Assembly: GCA_965230965.1 (NCBI GenBank)
Contig: OZ246401.1
Location: 874,476 to 938,475, forward strand
Reading direction: 5' to 3'
DNA: 64,000 bases
Source: OLB23 sp965230965
Lineage (GTDB): Bacteria > Patescibacteriota > Microgenomatia > UBA1406 > HO2-37-13b
The notes beneath the pieces were generated by a model, which made no database searches, was not told where the DNA came from, and saw nothing but the letters and a program-made list of their open reading frames with translations. This document shows, one piece after another, positions 34,123 through 40,818 of the stretch; the stretch's first letter is position 1, and every line of letters starts with the position of its first letter. The position numbers and the translations under genes are program-made.

Positions 34123-34599
34123 TTAGAATGGAATGTCATCTGGGTCAACTTTTTCATCGTGTGGTGCATCTTCCATATCGGAAACAGGCTCATTCTCATG
34201 CTGTGGTGCCGCCATATCTGCTTCTTCATGTGGTTCAGCCATTTCGCCATCCGTTCCTTTTCTACGGTCGTCGAAGAGAACAAAATCATCCATAATAATT
34301 TCTGTAATTTGCTTTTGCTGACCGTCTTTGCCCTCAAAACTTCTGTACGTAATTCTGCCTTCAAGATATAGTTTTCTACCTTTTGCGAGAAGATTTGCTG
34401 CTAATTCAGCAAGTTTCTGCCATGCGACGATTCTGTGAAACTGGACATCTTCTTTTGTATCGCCTGTTTTTGTGGTCCAGCTGCGATTTGTTGCAACGCC
34501 AAAACTGCAGACTGCTGTGCCTTGTGGTGTGTACTTCAATTCTGGATCGCGTGTTAAATTACCGATAAGTACTACGCGATTAAGTGATCGTGATGCCAT
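34123..34599 (-). CDS. ssb: Single-stranded DNA-binding protein
   Basis: OB-fold protein of 158 residues protecting single-stranded DNA. The N-terminal core is standard (SLNRVVLIGNLTRDPEL, FGVATNRSW). After residue 108 a long acidic linker follows, and the last residues DPDDIPF form the tip that recruits partner enzymes. It follows rpsF by one base and precedes rpsR. Confidence 0.95.
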   Translation of the reverse strand: MASRSLNRVVLIGNLTRDPELKYTPQGTAVCSFGVATNRSWTTKTGDTKEDVQFHRIVAWQKLAELAANLLAKGRKLYLEGRITYRSFEGKDGQQKQITEIIMDDFVLFDDRRKGTDGEMAEPHEEADMAAPQHENEPVSDMEDAPHDEKVDPDDIPF

Positions 34600-34600
34600 G

Positions 34601-34873
34601 TTAACTTTTTTTCTTCATAAGAAGATAACGAATAATGCCTTCTTCGAGATTTAATTTAGCCTTGAGTGCTTTGATTTCTGCTCCCATCATATTGACGGTC
34701 CAGACATGATAAAAGCCTTCAGAAAGACCCTTCATTTTGTAGGTGAAGTTTTTCTTTCCCCAGTCTTCTTTTGCTTCGACGGCGCCTTTGAAGTTTTTAA
34801 AAAGATCTTCAGCGGTCTCAAGAATTTTTTTACTTCCGTCTTTAGTAATAAAAACAAACTCGTATGCGTTCAT
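34601..34873 (-). CDS. rpsF: 30S ribosomal protein S6
   Basis: Platform protein of 90 residues. NAYEFVFITKDG is the first strand of S6, and FYHVWTVNM with IIRYLLMKK fits the later strands. The longer frame to 34969 was rejected because the promoter TTGATT-16-TACAAT (34884-34911) lies inside it; ATG 34873 is 10 bases after the -10 box. It leads the rpsF-ssb-rpsR operon. In other bacteria this operon is controlled by S6-S18 binding to a leader, but no leader space exists here. Confidence 0.92.
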   Translation of the reverse strand: MNAYEFVFITKDGSKKILETAEDLFKNFKGAVEAKEDWGKKNFTYKMKGLSEGFYHVWTVNMMGAEIKALKAKLNLEEGIIRYLLMKKKS

Positions 34874-34883
34874 AAGTTTTCCC

Positions 34884-34911
34884 ATTGTATCAAACCAGCA
34901 CGGAAAATCAA
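34884..34911 (-). promoter_or_regulatory. Promoter of rpsF-ssb-rpsR
   Basis: Minus-strand TTGATT (34906-34911), 16-base spacer, TACAAT (34884-34889). The leader would be about three bases. Confidence 0.65.
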
Positions 34912-34918
34912 GCGGTTT

Positions 34919-34927
34919 TGCTATAAT
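34919..34927 (+). promoter_or_regulatory. Extended -10 promoter of the 34980 zinc mini-protein gene
   Basis: TTTTGCTATAATA includes TGC-TATAAT; the same string recurs at 35343-35355 before the next small unit. It overlaps and diverges from the rpsF promoter. Confidence 0.6.
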
Positions 34928-34979
34928 ACAATCGCACGATAGCTGGTGAATGCCGGCTACGAGTTTCATGGAGTAAATC

Positions 34980-35198
34980 GTGAAGAAGTGTCAGTTTTGC
35001 TCAACGCGTACCAAGAAAGAATGCGTTCAATGCAATAGGCCGACATGTGGCAAGCACTTGAAGAAATGGCTCTGCGAGCTTTGTCGGATTGATGTAGAGG
35101 CTTGGGAGAACGAAACTGTGCTTGGTACACCTCTCAGTCTTGAAGTGCTCGAGGAACGGGTGCTTGCATTTGAAGATGCTGAAGACGAAGACGATTAG
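34980..35198 (+). CDS. B-box-like zinc-binding mini-protein
   Basis: Protein of 72 residues from GTG 34980, with GGAG six bases upstream. Eight potential ligands (C4, C7, C15, C18, C23, H26, C32, C35) are spaced C-x2-C-x7-C-x2-C-x4-C-x2-H-x5-C-x2-C, as in cross-brace double-zinc domains such as B-boxes. The C-terminal half is acidic and helical, ending EDAEDEDD. The core CNRPTCGKH matches CGKPLCTRH in the protein at 35686. It has its own promoter, and a 92-base RNA element (35211-35302), repeated after the next unit, follows the stop. Function unknown; nucleic-acid or protein binding is possible. Confidence 0.7.
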   Translation: MKKCQFCSTRTKKECVQCNRPTCGKHLKKWLCELCRIDVEAWENETVLGTPLSLEVLEERVLAFEDAEDEDD

Positions 35199-35210
35199 CT
35201 CGTGAAACTT

Positions 35211-35302
35211 AATCCGAGTGGCTGCGGTACAAAATGTTTTGGATGCGCCTTTTTTAGCAAGGTGTTTTGCCGAACCAGTAGGGACCACAGCCACTCCCTA
35301 CT
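35211..35302 (+). repeat. Repeated 3' RNA element, copy 1 (hairpin/pseudoknot, terminator-like)
   Basis: AGTAGGGA (35277-35284) and TCCCTACT (35295-35302) form an 8-bp stem followed by a T-rich tail. Its 10-base loop CCACAGCCAC is complementary at 9 of 10 positions to GTGGCTGCGG upstream (35218-35227), so a pseudoknot or a competing long stem is possible. The first 45 and last 32 bases are identical to copy 2; the centre differs. Confidence 0.75.
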
Positions 35303-35345
35303 ACTTCTATTTTATTCTTCTAAAAAAGCTTTGCAACAACTCTTT

Positions 35346-35354
35346 TGCTATAAT
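35346..35354 (+). promoter_or_regulatory. Extended -10 promoter of the two-gene zinc unit
   Basis: TGC-TATAAT (TATAAT at 35349-35354) in the context TTTTGCTATAATA, as at 34919. About 115 bases of leader follow, with a hairpin around GGGTACCC near 35430. Confidence 0.6.
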
Positions 35355-35474
35355 ATGTCCCATCATGGCTGAATGGTCATGAGCAGGATTGTAGCGCGTT
35401 GACAGGAAAACCACTAACCCGGAGAGAGCGGGTACCCTCTCACACTTGACGCATCTAGACTAAGGATCAAGATC

Positions 35475-35648
35475 GTGTCTCAGCAGAATATGACAACGGC
35501 ACAGTGCAGCGATTGCGGCGCGACGATCGAGCAGGTTGCTGATGGAGATTGGATCGTTGGACTGTGCCCGAACTGTGATCGGGACAGGTACAACAATCTG
35601 ATCAACCGCAAGAACGAGGCTGAACATGTTTCGGTGAGTCATTCCTGA
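35475..35648 (+). CDS. Zinc-ribbon mini-protein
   Basis: Protein of 57 residues from GTG 35475 (AAGGA eight bases upstream; an ATG at 35490 is a possible second start). Two Cys pairs, C11-x2-C14 (CSDCGATIE) and C31-x2-C34 (CPNCDRD), form a classical zinc ribbon. A basic helix follows. It shares a leader with the protein at 35686, 37 bases downstream. Codon use and GC content differ from nearby host genes. No specific function is recognised. Confidence 0.65.
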   Translation: MSQQNMTTAQCSDCGATIEQVADGDWIVGLCPNCDRDRYNNLINRKNEAEHVSVSHS

Positions 35649-35685
35649 TCCCACAGTCGGTCGAACCTAGACCAAGGAATCTGCG

Positions 35686-35883
35686 ATGGCCAATCTGACA
35701 TGTTCTGGCAACGACTATCGCTGCAACAGACGACCAACCTTTAAGTGCGACAATTGCGGCAAACCCCTCTGTACGAGACATCGGCTCCAGGGGGACAGTT
35801 ACTGTCGAGATGTGTGTCACGATTGTCTCACGAAGATGGTTGAGGCGAAAACTCGCAGTGGTCAGATAGGTCCACCCTACTGA
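35686..35883 (+). CDS. B-box-like zinc-binding mini-protein, paralogue of 34980
   Basis: Protein of 65 residues, AAGGA seven bases before the ATG. Ligands include C6, C13, C21, C24, C29, H32, C40, C44 and C47. The segment C21-x2-C-x4-C-x2-H32 (CDNCGKPLCTRH) aligns with the 34980 protein. It is followed by copy 2 of the repeated RNA element, so gene and 3' element appear duplicated together. Unknown function. Confidence 0.7.
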   Translation: MANLTCSGNDYRCNRRPTFKCDNCGKPLCTRHRLQGDSYCRDVCHDCLTKMVEAKTRSGQIGPPY

Positions 35884-35892
35884 CCAGGTTAC

Positions 35893-35983
35893 AATCCGAG
35901 TGGCTGCGGTACAAAATGTTTTGGATGCGCCTTTTTTGCTTGGCGTTTATTCGAACCAGTAGGGACCACAGCCACTCCCTACT
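35893..35983 (+). repeat. Repeated 3' RNA element, copy 2
   Basis: Same architecture as copy 1: AGTAGGGA (35958-35965)/TCCCTACT (35976-35983) with loop complementary to upstream GTGGCTGCGG (35900-35909). The tail is T-rich. It ends five bases before the convergent cysS stop. Confidence 0.75.
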
Positions 35984-35987
35984 GCTT

Positions 35988-37394
35988 TTACTTTACAATT
36001 GTTCCTTCACTCGTATCTTCAACAATGTATCCTTCTTTTTCAATTTCCACTCTTAATCTGTCCGATTCTTCATAATTTTTTTCATTTCTCGCTTTATTTC
36101 TTTGTTCGATAAGACCCCTTACTCTTTCTGAAACTTCCAAAGCCCCCTTTTCTTTAATATCACCCAAACCAAGTCCCAGTATTCGATCAAATTCAAGCAC
36201 AAGATCATATTTATCTTCTGAAGGAATATTTGACTTTAACACTTCCCAGACTACTGCAACTGCTTGTGGAGTTTGTAGATCGTTTGTTAATGCAGCAAAG
36301 AACTTTGCACTATATTGAGCAGCGGATTCTGCTTTTTCAGGAGAGACCTGACTTCTTTGTGTTTGTTTTTTAGCTTGTATAACTGCTTCTCGTAGTCGCT
36401 CAAGTGCCTTTTGTGATGCCTGGAGCGAGTCCCATGTGAAATTCATTTCTTGTCGATAATGGGATTGTAAATACAGAAGGCGCAAGGCAGCCGGCTCAAA
36501 GCCTTTTTTCTCTATATCTTCGATGGTCAAAAGATTTTCTAATGACTTGCTCATTTTTTGTCCTTCGATCATGAGGAATTCGCCATGAAACCAATGACGA
36601 ACAAATGGCTTGCCAGTAACGGCTTCGGATTGCGCAATTTCATTTTCGTGATGTACCGGAATATGATCAACACCGCCCGTGTGAATATCAAGTGTTTCTC
36701 CTAAATATTTCATACTCATCGCAGAACACTCGATATGCCAACCCGGAAAACCATCACCCCAGGGTGACTCCCAGTGTAATGTATGATCTTTAAAACGGCC
36801 GACACGTTTTAGCCATAGTGCAAAGTCGGCCTGGTGTTTTTTGTTAGGGTCGATATGGACGTCTTCACGCATCTGTTGTTTATCTTCTATTTTTTGTCCA
36901 GAAAGCTTGCCATAATGTGAAAACTTTGAGGTATCAAAGTACAGCCCTTCTTCAGTTTCATAGGTGAAGCCTTTTTCAACAAGTTGCTTATTGAGTGCGA
37001 TCATGTCATCAATATGTTCGGTTGCTTTTGGAAATCTGTCAGGCAATGCTATATTCGCCTTTTTAAGGGACTGCATAAAAAAATCTGTGAAAAATGTGAC
37101 GACATCATCAATTGTCTTTCCATATTTCCGCGCTCCTTTTTCCAATTTATCCTCACCCGTATCATCACCATCATCACCTACCAGATGGCCTACATCGGTA
37201 ATGTTCATGACATGCATGACCTCATTACCTTCAGATAGCAATGTTCTCTTTAGCACATCAGTATTTATATACGTACGGAGATGACCAATATGGGTGTAGT
37301 CATAGACCGTAGGTCCGCAAGAATACATGGTAATCGTGTCACCGGTCTTTTTAATCTCTTCGATTTCTCGTGAGAGTGTGTTATAGAGTTTCAT
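35988..37394 (-). CDS. cysS: Cysteinyl-tRNA synthetase
   Basis: Class I synthetase of 468 residues. YSCGPTVYDYTHIGHLR contains a zinc Cys and the HIGH motif, GWHIECSAMS and the following HENE segment give other zinc ligands, and KMSKS is present. The start is set at ATG 37394 (KLYNTLSREIEEI), overlapping the upstream membrane gene by 14 bases; the track of 12 extra residues lies in that gene. C-terminal anticodon domain is present. The charge of tRNA-Cys is relevant to the many Cys-rich mini-proteins nearby, but no link is shown. Confidence 0.95.
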   Translation of the reverse strand: MKLYNTLSREIEEIKKTGDTITMYSCGPTVYDYTHIGHLRTYINTDVLKRTLLSEGNEVMHVMNITDVGHLVGDDGDDTGEDKLEKGARKYGKTIDDVVTFFTDFFMQSLKKANIALPDRFPKATEHIDDMIALNKQLVEKGFTYETEEGLYFDTSKFSHYGKLSGQKIEDKQQMREDVHIDPNKKHQADFALWLKRVGRFKDHTLHWESPWGDGFPGWHIECSAMSMKYLGETLDIHTGGVDHIPVHHENEIAQSEAVTGKPFVRHWFHGEFLMIEGQKMSKSLENLLTIEDIEKKGFEPAALRLLYLQSHYRQEMNFTWDSLQASQKALERLREAVIQAKKQTQRSQVSPEKAESAAQYSAKFFAALTNDLQTPQAVAVVWEVLKSNIPSEDKYDLVLEFDRILGLGLGDIKEKGALEVSERVRGLIEQRNKARNEKNYEESDRLRVEIEKEGYIVEDTSEGTIVK

Positions 37395-38085
37395 GGGTAT
37401 CAGAGAGTTTTCTTTGTTGGCGGAGAGCAATTTCTAAAACAATACGAAAGTATGGGACAAAAAGTGCAAAGACAAATAATACAAATCCAAGTGAAGGCAT
37501 AGTTTTCATGCCTCCCTGGATCCATTTAATCCAATATGGAATACCACGAAGCCCGAAGTGAATAATAGTAAAAACATATGCAACATAACCATATCGTAGT
37601 AATTTTCTCCATTTCTGACCACCTATTTCACGAACTGCATAATTATTTGAGATACTTGTCATGAATGCAAAATAAGCAAAGGCGGTTAAGCCGAACAAAA
37701 ATGAGATGATATTTTTTTCATGCAAGTAATAATCGGGAAATGGAAAGTCGCTTCGTAAAATAATGAGCGAAAACACTACGTGAATTGTCGCAATAACAAA
37801 TCCAGAAACACCTAAATGTTTTCGAAACAAAATATAATGGTCGAATGCATTCCAAAAATAGCAGATTGCGCTTAGTAACATTGATAATCCAATAAGTACT
37901 ACTGCGGTCCATGCGGTACTGACATTGATTAACTCAGCTCCTGAGACATGTCGCTGTGTAGACATTGAGAGTGCGATTACAAAGAAAATAAAAGCAGCAA
38001 ATCCCATTGTTTTAAACCATAAAGATTTTGATGGATTTTCAGGTGTATGTTTAACGCCAGACTCGAACGTATCCGTAAATGACAT
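37381..38085 (-). CDS. Ferric-reductase-like transmembrane (heme-binding) protein
   Basis: Membrane protein of 234 residues with about six helices of the ferric reductase/MsrQ type. Candidate heme-ligand His lie in LFRKHLGVSG, VIATIHVVFSL and FTIIHFGL. REIGGQKWRKLLRYGY is typical of the MsrQ/YedZ group, which passes electrons to periplasmic reductases. No FAD or NAD domain is attached, so it needs a partner. TACAAT lies six bases before the ATG. It is upstream of cysS and overlaps it. Confidence 0.75.
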   Translation of the reverse strand: MSFTDTFESGVKHTPENPSKSLWFKTMGFAAFIFFVIALSMSTQRHVSGAELINVSTAWTAVVLIGLSMLLSAICYFWNAFDHYILFRKHLGVSGFVIATIHVVFSLIILRSDFPFPDYYLHEKNIISFLFGLTAFAYFAFMTSISNNYAVREIGGQKWRKLLRYGYVAYVFTIIHFGLRGIPYWIKWIQGGMKTMPSLGFVLFVFALFVPYFRIVLEIALRQQRKLSDTHETL

Positions 38086-38091
38086 ACTACT

Positions 38092-38097
38092 ATTGTA
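38092..38097 (-). promoter_or_regulatory. -10 box of the ferric-reductase-like gene (leaderless)
   Basis: Minus-strand TACAAT, six bases before ATG 38085. Confidence 0.5.
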
Positions 38098-38109
38098 GCA
38101 TGTTTTGAG

Positions 38110-38928
38110 TTAGAGACCGTGAACCGAGAGATGAAAGTTACCTGTGCGAAGGCGTGGAAGCATATAGCGCTGGGAAAGACATTGTTGTGTTCCTTTTTGG
38201 TCTGTAAATGCGGCGTCAAATTTTTGCTCCTTCAAAATGTTTATAACGGATTCACCGGTTCTTCCGTATGGATATATAAATATTTTTCTAGAACCGGGAA
38301 TATGTTTTTCAAGCTGTTCTTGGGCGACGGTAACTTGCTTAAATATCGTGTCGGAATTTGTGCCATGTAAGGATTGATGCGACCAAGAATGGTTAAGTAT
38401 GTACACAAAGCCAGAGTCAACCATGACCTTTATCTGTCCCCATGAGAGTTGATTGTAGCTGCTGGCAAATCCAGTGACCATGGCGATGTTTATAGGAGCA
38501 TCATTTCTTTTTGCGATTGGATACGCATATAGATAATTATCTGTGTAACCATCATCAAGCACAATAGCGGCGACTTTACCTGGGTTTTTACGATTCAGAA
38601 GCGCATCAACAATTTTTTCTAGGGGTACAAGTTCATATCCTTTGCTTTTGAGATAGCGTATGTGTGCTTCAAAATTTGCAGGTGCAACAGTAAGCATTCT
38701 TTGGTTGTCGTCCTCGGCTTTATCAAAGGGCTGAATGTGATGATAAAAAAGCACGGGTGCGTCAAAGCAAAAGTCTGGTAGTGGTGTGGGGGTTGGAGGA
38801 ATTCTTGTAACTTTTGCAGTAGTTTTTTGTTTAATTTTTGAGGGTAAATTTTTTGGAAGAAAAATTAGCGCACAAAAAAGTCCTAATATCACTCCTGCAG
38901 CGGAAAATAATACCAACACCTTTTTCAT
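38110..38928 (-). CDS. Anchored polysaccharide deacetylase
   Basis: Surface enzyme of 272 residues. An N-terminal helix (GVILGLFCALIFL) and a Pro/Thr linker anchor the NodB domain. The metal site is VLDDGYTDN, with Leu in the place of the usual Phe, and ILNHSWSHQSL holding H-x3-H. FIYPYGRTG is the third family motif. It has its own promoter (TATAAT six bases before the ATG). It likely modifies peptidoglycan or surface glycan. Confidence 0.88.
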   Translation of the reverse strand: MKKVLVLFSAAGVILGLFCALIFLPKNLPSKIKQKTTAKVTRIPPTPTPLPDFCFDAPVLFYHHIQPFDKAEDDNQRMLTVAPANFEAHIRYLKSKGYELVPLEKIVDALLNRKNPGKVAAIVLDDGYTDNYLYAYPIAKRNDAPINIAMVTGFASSYNQLSWGQIKVMVDSGFVYILNHSWSHQSLHGTNSDTIFKQVTVAQEQLEKHIPGSRKIFIYPYGRTGESVINILKEQKFDAAFTDQKGTQQCLSQRYMLPRLRTGNFHLSVHGL

Positions 38929-38934
38929 CAGTTA

Positions 38935-38940
38935 ATTATA
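38935..38940 (-). promoter_or_regulatory. -10 box of the 38110-38928 deacetylase (leaderless)
   Basis: Minus-strand TATAAT, six bases before ATG 38928. Confidence 0.55.
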
Positions 38941-38951
38941 GACCCCCATGT

Positions 38952-39037
38952 TTCCATGCACTAGTACATAAGCCGGATATTTATTAACTTTAGGTTCAGA
39001 AATAATTAAAACATGTTCCACACGCTCGTGCATGGAA
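38952..39037. repeat. Long-range inverted repeat in intergenic region
   Basis: TTCCATGCAC (38952-38961) and GTGCATGGAA (39028-39037) are perfect inverted repeats 66 bases apart. The gap 38941-39099 otherwise shows no ORF. The right arm abuts a direct repeat (39036-39063). Role unknown. Confidence 0.5.
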
Positions 39038-39063
39038 TGTATGGCTTAGAAAAATGTGGGAAG
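39036..39063. repeat. 28-base direct repeat, copy 1
   Basis: AATGTATGGCTTAGAAAAAT followed by GTGGGAAG; 27 of 28 bases match 39468-39495. It lies just before the promoter of the small membrane-protein gene. Confidence 0.65.
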
Positions 39064-39099
39064 ATGTTGCGGATCTATTTACGGCTTACACGGTAGACA

Positions 39100-39128
39100 T
39101 TGATATCCCATAGTATTATTGTTATAAT
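39100..39128 (+). promoter_or_regulatory. Promoter of the 39227 mini-gene
   Basis: TTGATA (39100-39105), 17-base spacer, TATAAT (39123-39128). It leads into a leader of about 90 bases. Confidence 0.7.
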
Positions 39129-39226
39129 AGTACTGTTAGTTTTCGATGAAAGTAGGCTCTTGCAGCTTATTCTAGTCTGAACTATTTATGCACCTTGCGA
39201 GTAAGATCAACATGAAGGAGTTCAGC

Positions 39227-39385
39227 ATGAAGACTAGAACTGCGGTCGTAATTGGCGTCTATCTCTGCGAATCGACGTTGTTGTTCCCCTTACTGAGGAG
39301 AGAGCTTTCTCTCCTACCAGCTCTGGCAATAATGGCCCTCTGCGGCTCTATTACTGGAGTTGTGATCTACCTCAATCAAGATTGA
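39227..39385 (+). CDS. Small two-helix membrane protein
   Basis: Protein of 52 residues with AAGGAG six bases before ATG 39227. Two hydrophobic segments (VVIGVYLCESTLLF; LPALAIMALCGSITGVVIY) are separated by a charged turn, LLRREL. No family is recognised; size and shape resemble holin-like or toxin-like peptides, but this is not evidence of such a role. It is a full unit with promoter, leader and terminator, richer in GC than flanking genes. Confidence 0.65.
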   Translation: MKTRTAVVIGVYLCESTLLFPLLRRELSLLPALAIMALCGSITGVVIYLNQD

Positions 39386-39404
39386 TACTCGCATCATGGT
39401 GTAC

Positions 39405-39451
39405 AGGCGTGGGGAAAGGACTTCGGTCCGGAACCCACGCCTTTCTCGTTT
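39405..39451 (+). terminator. Terminator of the 39227 mini-gene
   Basis: AGGCGTGGG (39405-39413) pairs with CCCACGCCT (39434-39442), enclosing GGAC-TTCG-GTCC, a very stable tetraloop hairpin. TTTCTCGTTT follows. Confidence 0.85.
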
Positions 39452-39467
39452 ATATGCTCGTCCTTGC

Positions 39468-39495
39468 AATGTATGGTTTAGAAAAATGTGGGAAG
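39468..39495. repeat. 28-base direct repeat, copy 2
   Basis: AATGTATGGTTTAGAAAAAT followed by GTGGGAAG. It lies between two convergent small units. With copy 1 it brackets the whole 39100-39451 unit. A shorter relative, AATGTATGGCTAA, is at 42569. Confidence 0.65.
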
Positions 39496-39517
39496 TAGAT
39501 AAGAAATTAGAGATGGC

Positions 39518-39542
39518 CCGCCCCGGCGTGTAGCCGGGGCGG
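39518..39542 (-). terminator. Terminator of the 39559-39759 gene
   Basis: CCGCCCCGGC and GCCGGGGCGG form a 10-bp stem with a five-base loop. The minus-strand tail is GCCATCTCTAATTTCTT, only moderately U-rich. Confidence 0.7.
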
Positions 39543-39558
39543 TATACCATCGTCCTCT

Positions 39559-39759
39559 TCAATTGGAGAGAGCGATCCAGCGCTGTCGAGTATCTTCTCG
39601 CAAACCCGATTGTACGACAACGATATGCCAGAACAACGGGTATTCTTCCCCATTTGCCTGTACGACTTCGTTGCAACGCTTCTCCCAATCTTGCTCAGAG
39701 AGGGAGTCGCCCATATGTGCCACAACACCCCTAGGAGTTGTGAGGTTCAGTGCTTTCAT
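39559..39759 (-). CDS. Small soluble protein, unknown
   Basis: Protein of 66 residues, with GGAG seven bases before ATG 39759. The frame reads MKALNLTTPRGVVAHMGDSL and continues with EQDWEKRCNEVVQANGEE, one Cys, no membrane segment. The pattern of a positively charged helix and a short strand near IVVVQSG may indicate a small alpha/beta fold. Its transcription unit is complete: TTGATT-17-TATAAT promoter, leader, Shine-Dalgarno, GC-hairpin end. I do not recognise it. Confidence 0.6.
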   Translation of the reverse strand: MKALNLTTPRGVVAHMGDSLSEQDWEKRCNEVVQANGEEYPLFWHIVVVQSGLREDTRQRWIALSN

Positions 39760-39805
39760 GTTGTGTCTCCTAGCTTGTCAGAGAAAGACGATGATGTGGA
39801 TCACA

Positions 39806-39834
39806 TTATATCAAAATGAACCACGACAATCAAA
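39806..39834 (-). promoter_or_regulatory. Promoter of the 39559-39759 gene
   Basis: Minus-strand TTGATT (39829-39834), 17-base spacer, TATAAT (39806-39811) in the context TTTTGATATAAT. Confidence 0.7.
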
Positions 39835-39856
39835 GCTATAGGATATAATCAGTGAG

Positions 39857-39928
39857 TCGGGGTGGTGGGAATTGAACCCACTGCCACTCGGTCCCGAACC
39901 GAGCATTCTACCGATGAACTACACCCCG
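39857..39928 (-). tRNA. tRNA-Pro (CGG)
   Basis: A 72-base cloverleaf. The acceptor stem CGGGGTG/CACCCCG has the C1-G72 pair typical of bacterial proline tRNA. The anticodon stem CTCGG/CCGAG encloses loop TTCGGGA, giving anticodon CGG and G37. The T arm is GTGGG-TTCAATT-CCCAC. The 3' CCA is not encoded. It reads CCG codons only. Confidence 0.95.
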
Positions 39929-39945
39929 TGTGAAGATAGTATAGT

Positions 39946-40464
39946 TTATTGTTTTCCAAACGAGGCCTTGTTTTCCATTGTCTTGTCCGGTTGCTTGCGT
40001 TTTTCTTGACCTCTTTTTGCCTTTGTTCCAGGTTCTGCTCCAGCTGCAGCTGATTGTTGTTGCATAGCCGCGTTAATTTGTTTTTGCTCTTCCTCAGCCG
40101 CCTCAGCGCTCTTTCTCTCTTGTTCTTTTCGATCTAAATATGCTCGAGCTTGAGCTTCGTCGTTACGCATAATATCCATTTGTCTCTTTAACTCAGCTAA
40201 TTCATTACGAGTCTTATCGAGTTTTGGTTTGTCTTGCTCACCAAAAGCAATACCAAGCTGACCACGAATTGCTTCATTGAAAGACGTATAATTTTTATAT
40301 TCCGGCTGTTTTTCTTCACTCTTAGGTTGCGGGCCAAAAGCCTGTTCCATTAGATACGAAGGAAGTTTTGAAAAATTCTCTCGGGCTTTCTCAACAGAGC
40401 GTTCTTTAAATTGCTCTACCCTTTCATTTGCTGCATTGCGTAGTTTTTGTTGCAAATTTGGCAT
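39946..40464 (-). CDS. Charged helical protein, unknown
   Basis: Protein of 172 residues, very hydrophilic, mostly Lys, Glu, Gln and Ala. Residues 75-135 form a likely coiled coil (LDKTRNELAELKRQMDIM), and the C-terminus is basic and low in complexity (KAKRGQEKRKQPDK). There is no signal or membrane helix. It lies 10 bases after the DUF59 gene on the same strand. CPR genomes carry many such unnamed proteins; no function can be given. Confidence 0.65.
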   Translation of the reverse strand: MPNLQQKLRNAANERVEQFKERSVEKARENFSKLPSYLMEQAFGPQPKSEEKQPEYKNYTSFNEAIRGQLGIAFGEQDKPKLDKTRNELAELKRQMDIMRNDEAQARAYLDRKEQERKSAEAAEEEQKQINAAMQQQSAAAGAEPGTKAKRGQEKRKQPDKTMENKASFGKQ

Positions 40465-40473
40465 AATTGTTGC

Positions 40474-40785
40474 TTAAATTCCCATCATTGCCTTCCCCTT
40501 TTCACTCATGCGTTCAATATCCCAAGGTGGGTCAAATACAAGGTCCACTGCAACTTCTTTGACTCCGTCAATATCGGCAAGTTTTTGTTGAATATCTTTC
40601 TCAATTATAGTAATTAGTGGGCAGCCTATGGTAGTCAATGTCATTTTTACCATTACTTTGCCGTCACTGTGCGTTACGCCATATACTAAGCCCAGGTCAA
40701 CAATTGAAATATACAGTTCTGGGTCTATGACATTCTCCAGTTTTTTCATGACTTCCTTTTCGATTGTCTTGGTTTTTGCTGTCAT
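40474..40785 (-). CDS. DUF59/MIP18 (SufT/PaaD-like) iron-sulfur assembly protein
   Basis: Small protein of 103 residues linked to Fe-S cluster maturation. The family pattern is clear: VIDPELYISIVDLGLVYGV and MTLTTIGCPL, the latter with the conserved reactive Cys, then VDLVFDPPWDIERMS. I use ATG 40785, six bases after a TATAAT (40792-40797). The frame extends to 40974, but this extra part covers the divergent RNase J promoter and start. No other Fe-S assembly gene is in this window. Confidence 0.9.
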   Translation of the reverse strand: MTAKTKTIEKEVMKKLENVIDPELYISIVDLGLVYGVTHSDGKVMVKMTLTTIGCPLITIIEKDIQQKLADIDGVKEVAVDLVFDPPWDIERMSEKGKAMMGI

Positions 40786-40791
40786 ACCTGC

Positions 40792-40810
40792 ATTATACAT
40801 GGTGTATACT
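40792..40810. promoter_or_regulatory. Divergent promoters for DUF59 gene and RNase J
   Basis: Minus TATAAT (40792-40797) is six bases before ATG 40785. Plus TATACT (40805-40810) is eight bases before ATG 40819. Both messages appear leaderless. Confidence 0.6.
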
Positions 40811-40818
40811 AAAGACGT

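Noticed and set aside
34874..34969. N-terminal extension of S6
   Set aside because: It contains the rpsF promoter, and S6 family homology starts at 34873.
39563..39841. Plus-strand ORFs opposite the 39559-39759 gene
   Set aside because: No ribosome site or promoter on that strand; the terminator orientation supports the minus strand.
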